From Trichomonas tenax (Eukaryota > Parabasalia > Trichomonadida > Trichomonadidae), in NCBI GenBank assembly GCA_023091735.1, contig JALKBU010000627.1:1-30150 (forward strand): a stretch of DNA of 30,150 bases, read 5' to 3'. Every line of letters starts with the position of its first letter. The stretch's first letter is position 1. Under the pieces are notes generated by a model, which did no database searches, was not told where the DNA came from, and saw only the letters and a program-made list of their open reading frames with translations. Positions 27,394-30,150 of the stretch are shown in pieces. The translations under genes were made by a program, and so were the position numbers.

Positions 27394-27599
27394 TAGTAAT
27401 TAGATGTTCGCAGAACTCGTGTCTTCGCCACGAGTTCTGCGAACATCTATTTAAATATATTTACGACAGAATTAATTTTACAAGTTAGGGTCCCCCCATA
27501 TAAAAAATAAATTTTTGAATTTCTTACAAATTAACGTTAATTTTGATTTTAAAATTCCTGACTTTATAAAATTTATTCAGTTTTTGAAAAAAATAATCC
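27391..27599. repeat. Element repeat, copy 1, with perfect hairpin
   Basis: Starts AGTTAGTAAT and carries the hairpin at 27401-27449, then an AT-rich body with the conserved words TTTACGACAGAATTAATTTT, ACAAGTTAGGGTCCCC, TTAACGTTAATTTT and ATTCCTGACTTTATAAAA. The same words in the same order recur in the copies at 27600 and 28233, so this is a dispersed or tandem non-coding repeat. It is truncated on the right at about 27,590-27,599 (A-rich), where copy 2 begins within the hairpin. Confidence 0.75.
27401..27449. repeat. Perfect 21-bp stem-loop
   Basis: Arms 27401-27421 and 27429-27449 are exact reverse complements (outer TAGATGTTCGC, inner AGAACTCGTG) around a 7-base loop TCTTCGC (27422-27428). 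It lies just beyond the convergent stop codons at 27316-27319. Plausible roles are 3'-end hairpin, recombination site or replication structure; none is proven. Confidence 0.9.
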
Positions 27600-27921
27600 A
27601 CGACTTCGCCTCGAGTTCTGCGAACATCTTTTTACAAAATTACCGAATTCACAAATTACAAAACGAATAATTTATTAATACTAATATTTACGACAGAATT
27701 AATTTTACAAGTTAGGGTCCCCCATATAAAAATTAAATTTTTGAATTTCTTACAAAACTAACGTTAATTTTATTTTGAAATTCCTGACTATATAAAATCT
27801 ATTCAGTTTTAAAAATAATTTATGATTAACTAACTAACTAAGAAAAGAAAACGAAAGGAATTTATGAAGTTAGAAATTTGAAAACTAATTTTAGTGGTTA
27901 TGAGAGAAAATTTATTCGGAT
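27600..27921. repeat. Element repeat, copy 2, left hairpin arm missing
   Basis: Begins in the hairpin loop (CGACTTCGCC) and keeps only the right arm (CGAGTTCTGCGAACATCT, 27612-27629). A short unique insert precedes the shared body (CGACAGAATTAATTTT near 27,691). It then runs through ATTTATGATTAACTAACTAA and a terminal word TTTTAGTGGTTATGAGAG up to the stop codon of the fibre-tip fragment. Confidence 0.7.
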
Positions 27922-28230
27922 TTAATAAACCCTATACCACGTGTAAACAGTAATGTATGGAGGCATGTAATCAGTACCTGAACCAGTGTCGGCAGTATTT
28001 CCGTAAACTGAATGAATGTGGCTTCCTGCATGATCAATGATTAAACCCGTGTTGTATTCTCTGGGCTCTGATGAAATATCATAACGTGAAATTGTTTCTT
28101 TTCCTCCGTTACCGCAACCGTAATAACCTCTATTACTGATTAAATGAGTATGAGCTCCTGCCATTGATGTTGTACCCGAAAAGTAATGATTGTGTGAAGG
28201 TAAGTTATTTACTGAAATCTTTTTACTTCC
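27922..28230 (-). pseudogene. Headless tail-fibre-tip fragment with HxH motifs
   Basis: A 102-residue frame with no start codon, open from a TGA at the repeat edge (28231-28233) to TAA at 27922-27924. An internal ATG (28164) would give 80 residues. It has three HxH motifs: HNH (residues 13-15), HTH (27-29) and HIH (71-73), in contexts LPSHNHYFSG, AGAHTHL and HAGSHIHSV, and ends TDYMPPYITVYTWYR. This is the pattern of phage tail-collar and fibre tips (C-terminal MPPYIAV-x-W/F-x-R), where HxH pairs bind metal along a trimer axis. The front part of the gene, which would trimerise and attach to the virion, is missing. Presence in a eukaryotic genome fits a virus-like element with receptor-binding fibres. 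Alternatives: a bacterial-origin domain captured by transfer. Confidence 0.65.
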
Positions 28231-28232
28231 TC

Positions 28233-28565
28233 AGTTAGTAATAAGATGTTCGCATCATCCATGACTTCGCCGTGTCTTCCGCGAACATCTTTTTAAATAT
28301 ATTTACGACAGAGTTTAGTTTTACAAGTTAGGTCTTCCCTATATAGAAAATAAATTTTTGAATTACTTACAAAATTAACGTTAATTTTATTTTGGAATTC
28401 CTGACTTTATAAAATGTATTCAGTTTTAAAAATAATTTATGACTAACTAACTAAGAAAAGAAAGCGAAGGGCTTCGCCCCAGCCGCAGAGCGGCAAGGAA
28501 ATGAGGGTAAGGAAATTTTGAAAAATAATTTTAGTGGTTATGAGAGAAAATGTATTCGGATTTAA
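28233..28565. repeat. Element repeat, copy 3, with imperfect hairpin
   Basis: Begins AGTTAGTAATA and has outer arms AGATGTTCGC (28244-28253) and GCGAACATCT (28281-28290) around a diverged interior that still holds GACTTCGCC. The shared body follows (TTTACGACAGAGTTTAGTTT, TTAACGTTAATTTT, GACTAACTAACTAAGAAAAG). A GC-rich insert at 28464-28494 is unique to this copy. It ends with TTTTAGTGGTTATGAGAG, as in copy 2. Confidence 0.75.
28464..28494. repeat. Back-to-back GC hairpins
   Basis: GCGAAGGGCTTCGC (28464-28477) is a 6-bp inverted repeat with a 2-base centre, followed by GCCGC-AGA-GCGGC (28482-28494). The only strongly GC-rich patch in the right third of the window, set in AT-rich repeat sequence. 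Confidence 0.7.
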
Positions 28566-28651
28566 AAATAATTTATGACTAACTAACTAACTAAGAAAAG
28601 AAAGCGAAAAGAAATGAGGGTAAGGAAATTTTGAAAATTAATTTTAGTTGG
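28566..28651. repeat. Element repeat, copy 4 (3' part only)
   Basis: Repeats the end of copy 3: ATTTATGACTAACTAACTAA, AGAAAAGAAAGCGAA, GAAATGAGGGTAAGGAAATT and TTGAAAATTAATTTTAG. It runs into the stop codon of the minus-strand gene at 28652. No hairpin. Confidence 0.65.
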
Positions 28652-28945
28652 TTATTCTGATTTCTTTTCTTCCTCTTCTTTCTTTTTGGCTTCCTCTGCT
28701 TCTCTCATACGCTTACTTATCCATCTCGGATTCTTCTGACGACCTGCAGCAAGTGCTGCTAATTGTTTTTCTGTACACTTACATTTAGGCTTAACTGGTT
28801 TCTTTTCTAGGGATGCAAATCCTTCATTATCTTTTTCATTCTTTTTCGTCTTTCTTGCTTTGAGTTCGTGACCTTCGGTCTTGAAGCTAAGCTCCTTTAA
28901 TATTTCTTCCTTTAATGTCGATTTCAGAGTTTCAAAGTCGGTCAT
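28652..28945 (-). CDS. Small basic element protein with TEKQLAALAAGR motif
   Basis: A 97-residue, very basic protein starting MTDFETLK at 28945. An N-terminal helix is followed by Lys-rich linkers (KARKTKKNEKDN, KPVKPKCKC) and the block CTEKQLAALAAGRQKNPRW, then a charged Lys/Glu helix (EAEEAKKKEEEEKK). Short motifs of the form (T/S)EKQxAALxxGR occur in small proteins of Polinton-like and giant viruses, so this may be a core or DNA-binding protein; the resemblance is from memory of a pattern only. It is divergent from the gene at 28999, with 53 bases between starts. Confidence 0.6.
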   Translation of the reverse strand: MTDFETLKSTLKEEILKELSFKTEGHELKARKTKKNEKDNEGFASLEKKPVKPKCKCTEKQLAALAAGRQKNPRWISKRMREAEEAKKKEEEEKKSE

Positions 28946-28970
28946 AGTTTTATATTGGATAAAAATTTAA

Positions 28971-28984
28971 AATATTATTTTTTA
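28971..28984. promoter_or_regulatory. Element promoter-like 14-mer, copy 1
   Basis: AATATTATTTTTTA ends 14 bases before the ATG at 28999. The identical 14-mer ends 12 bases before the ATG at 29465. It differs from the host initiator. Confidence 0.45.
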
Positions 28985-28998
28985 ATACCAATTAAATC

Positions 28999-29439
28999 AT
29001 GAGCTTAAGCAGATCTGAGAGAAATTCAATAATCATTAATGATGCAAAAGGAATACAACATCCGTTATATTATGTTATGACTGATAAGAATGGTAAAATT
29101 CAAGTTCGTAAGAGAAAGGTTCCATTAACTAATACGTCAACTGAATCAAAACCTGTAGTAGTTAATGAAGAAAGTAAGGAGCAAGTTACTGAACCAGTAG
29201 AAAAAGAAAATGTAACCATTTATGAATCAGTGACGAATAAAAAACTTCTTGAGAAAATGTTAGAAGTTCTTGAACGCAGTACTGAATCAAATAATTTAAA
29301 TAAAAACCCGGTTGAACGTCAAAAGGAAACGGAAGAGAATAAGCAATTTGTTTCTAACATTTCTGAACAAGTGGAAAAAGAAAAAATTATAACTCAGTCG
29401 AGAACTCCATTAAGAAGAAGAGTAAGAGTTTTACATTAA
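28999..29439 (+). CDS. Small charged element protein, 146 residues
   Basis: Starts MSLSRSERNS. The N-terminal ~35 residues look folded (HPLYYVMTDKNGKIQVRKRK). The middle and end are low-complexity, rich in Glu, Lys, Ser and Thr, with a helical segment (NKKLLEKMLEVLERS), and the C-terminus is strongly basic (RTPLRRRVRVLH). An Arg-rich C-terminus suggests contact with nucleic acid or with the capsid interior, as for minor virion proteins. It is unrecognised. It is followed by the capsid-like gene on the same strand after 25 bases, and both carry the same 14-base upstream motif, so they are probably co-regulated. Confidence 0.6.
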   Translation: MSLSRSERNSIIINDAKGIQHPLYYVMTDKNGKIQVRKRKVPLTNTSTESKPVVVNEESKEQVTEPVEKENVTIYESVTNKKLLEKMLEVLERSTESNNLNKNPVERQKETEENKQFVSNISEQVEKEKIITQSRTPLRRRVRVLH

Positions 29440-29452
29440 ATATTATTTTTTA
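29439..29452. promoter_or_regulatory. Element promoter-like 14-mer, copy 2
   Basis: The second exact copy of AATATTATTTTTTA. It starts at the last base of the upstream gene's stop codon and ends 12 bases before the capsid-like ATG at 29465. Confidence 0.45.
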
Positions 29453-29464
29453 TCTTTAATAAAA

Positions 29465-30150
29465 ATGGAGAACGAACAATTAAACGAATTCACACCAGCT
29501 GAGCACTATCATCAAATAAGAAGTTACTTTGAAATAATAGATAATGCGATTCAGGTTGGTGATACTAATAGACGTTATGTACCGTCAAAAGATCCAGCGT
29601 CACCGAAAGACATTAACGATAATTCTTATACAATATTTAATATTAGCCCTAAGGGCGAAAATATGATTGATTTATACAACACTAATCTATTATTTACATA
29701 TAAAGGAACTTATAAACTTGCTACAAAAGTTGATGCTTCAACTATTCCAAACACAAATAATCCGGCAATTTGGATAGGTTGTGATGATACAGTTTATTTT
29801 AGATGTTCTTATCAAATTCTCGCTAATGGGAGATCTGTATATTCTACTGATAATGCACTATTTGAGGCATATGTAATATCGAATTGTGGAACAACAGAAA
29901 CTGTTAAAAAGGTTGATATGTTCAGTAAAACAAGACATGCGGACGTTTGGAAGAGAGTTAATACCGTAAGATCTGGACAAGTTGTTGATTGTGGAGGTAA
30001 ATCTGCTAATTCTGAAATCAATGTTGAAATACCTCTTAAACTTCCTGTTAGGAAATTCTTGCCGCTCGAAGCTATAAGATTTATTCCTGATTTTGCAGGT
30101 AATATTCAGATTAAAGTGAAGTTCACAAGTGATGCTTTGCAGGTTTGTCC
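29465..30150 (+). CDS. Capsid-like beta-rich structural protein (3' end outside window)
   Basis: The first 228 codons, uninterrupted to the window edge, starting MENEQLNEF. The chain is beta-strand-rich with few charged helices: FNISPKGENMIDLYNTNLLF, WIGCDDTVYFRCSYQ, FEAYVISNCGTT, then EINVEIPLKLPVRKFLPLEAIRFIPDFAG and IQIKVKFTSDALQV. A beta-sandwich ending in an IPL...FLPL...G-x-I-x-I-x-x-x-F block is the layout of the first jelly roll of double-jelly-roll major capsid proteins of Polinton-like viruses, where the block precedes the second jelly roll. The size so far and the neighbouring small basic genes fit. No sequence identity is claimed; another virion protein (penton or minor capsid) is possible. 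Confidence 0.5.
   Translation, partial: MENEQLNEFTPAEHYHQIRSYFEIIDNAIQVGDTNRRYVPSKDPASPKDINDNSYTIFNISPKGENMIDLYNTNLLFTYKGTYKLATKVDASTIPNTNNPAIWIGCDDTVYFRCSYQILANGRSVYSTDNALFEAYVISNCGTTETVKKVDMFSKTRHADVWKRVNTVRSGQVVDCGGKSANSEINVEIPLKLPVRKFLPLEAIRFIPDFAGNIQIKVKFTSDALQVC

Noticed and set aside
27391..28651. CRISPR-like array
   Set aside because: The repeats are few, long (hundreds of bases), diverged, and separated by coding fragments rather than uniform short spacers.

Overview
The window looks like nuclear DNA from a parabasalid flagellate, most likely Trichomonas vaginalis or a close relative. The evidence is AT-rich, intron-less genes with very short leaders, matches to the trichomonad initiator TCA+1Y(T/A) a few bases before several start codons, heavy use of ACA and CCA codons, an axonemal PF16/SPAG6 gene, an ankyrin/DUF3447-like pseudogene and a virus-like mobile element. 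The species is inferred; no rRNA or other species marker is present.

Bases 1-12,651 hold ordinary host genes. In order they are: the 3' part of a PreA-type dihydropyrimidine dehydrogenase (+); a single-pass surface protein with Pmp-like GGA motifs (-); an alpha-solenoid protein of about 450 residues (+); a RanBP1-like Ran-binding protein (+); a second solenoid protein (-); a coiled-coil protein (+); and a 1350-residue helical-repeat protein (-). A possible 30-codon microgene sits between the second solenoid gene and the coiled-coil gene.

Bases 12,652-24,779 begin with a broken gene for a transporter-like membrane protein (about 13.36-14.01 kb). Then follow PF16/SPAG6 (+), a Ras/Rab-type GTPase without a prenylation cysteine (+), a membrane-anchored gamma-glutamyl-hydrolase-like class I amidotransferase (+), a NEK-like kinase (-), a 61-residue one-pass membrane protein (-), a gap of about 1.6 kb, a lysine-rich coiled-coil protein (-) and a third solenoid protein (+). 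PF16 and the NEK-like kinase fit a flagellate. Many of these genes carry copies of TGACA/TGTCA, often within ATTTACATGTCA, just upstream.

Bases 24,780-30,150 are degraded or mobile. A frameshifted ankyrin/DUF3447-like gene (24.8-25.8 kb) abuts a compact block of small genes in alternating orientation. The block includes a gene split by one stop codon, small basic proteins, a headless tail-fibre-tip fragment with three HxH motifs, and at the right edge the first 228 codons of a capsid-like beta-rich protein. Between these lie repeats built around hairpins, one with a perfect 21-bp stem. I read this block as part of an integrated, decaying Polinton-like or virus-like element whose right half lies outside the window. 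No polymerase, integrase, packaging ATPase or terminal repeat is visible, so the assignment is provisional.

No rRNA, tRNA or CRISPR array was recognised.
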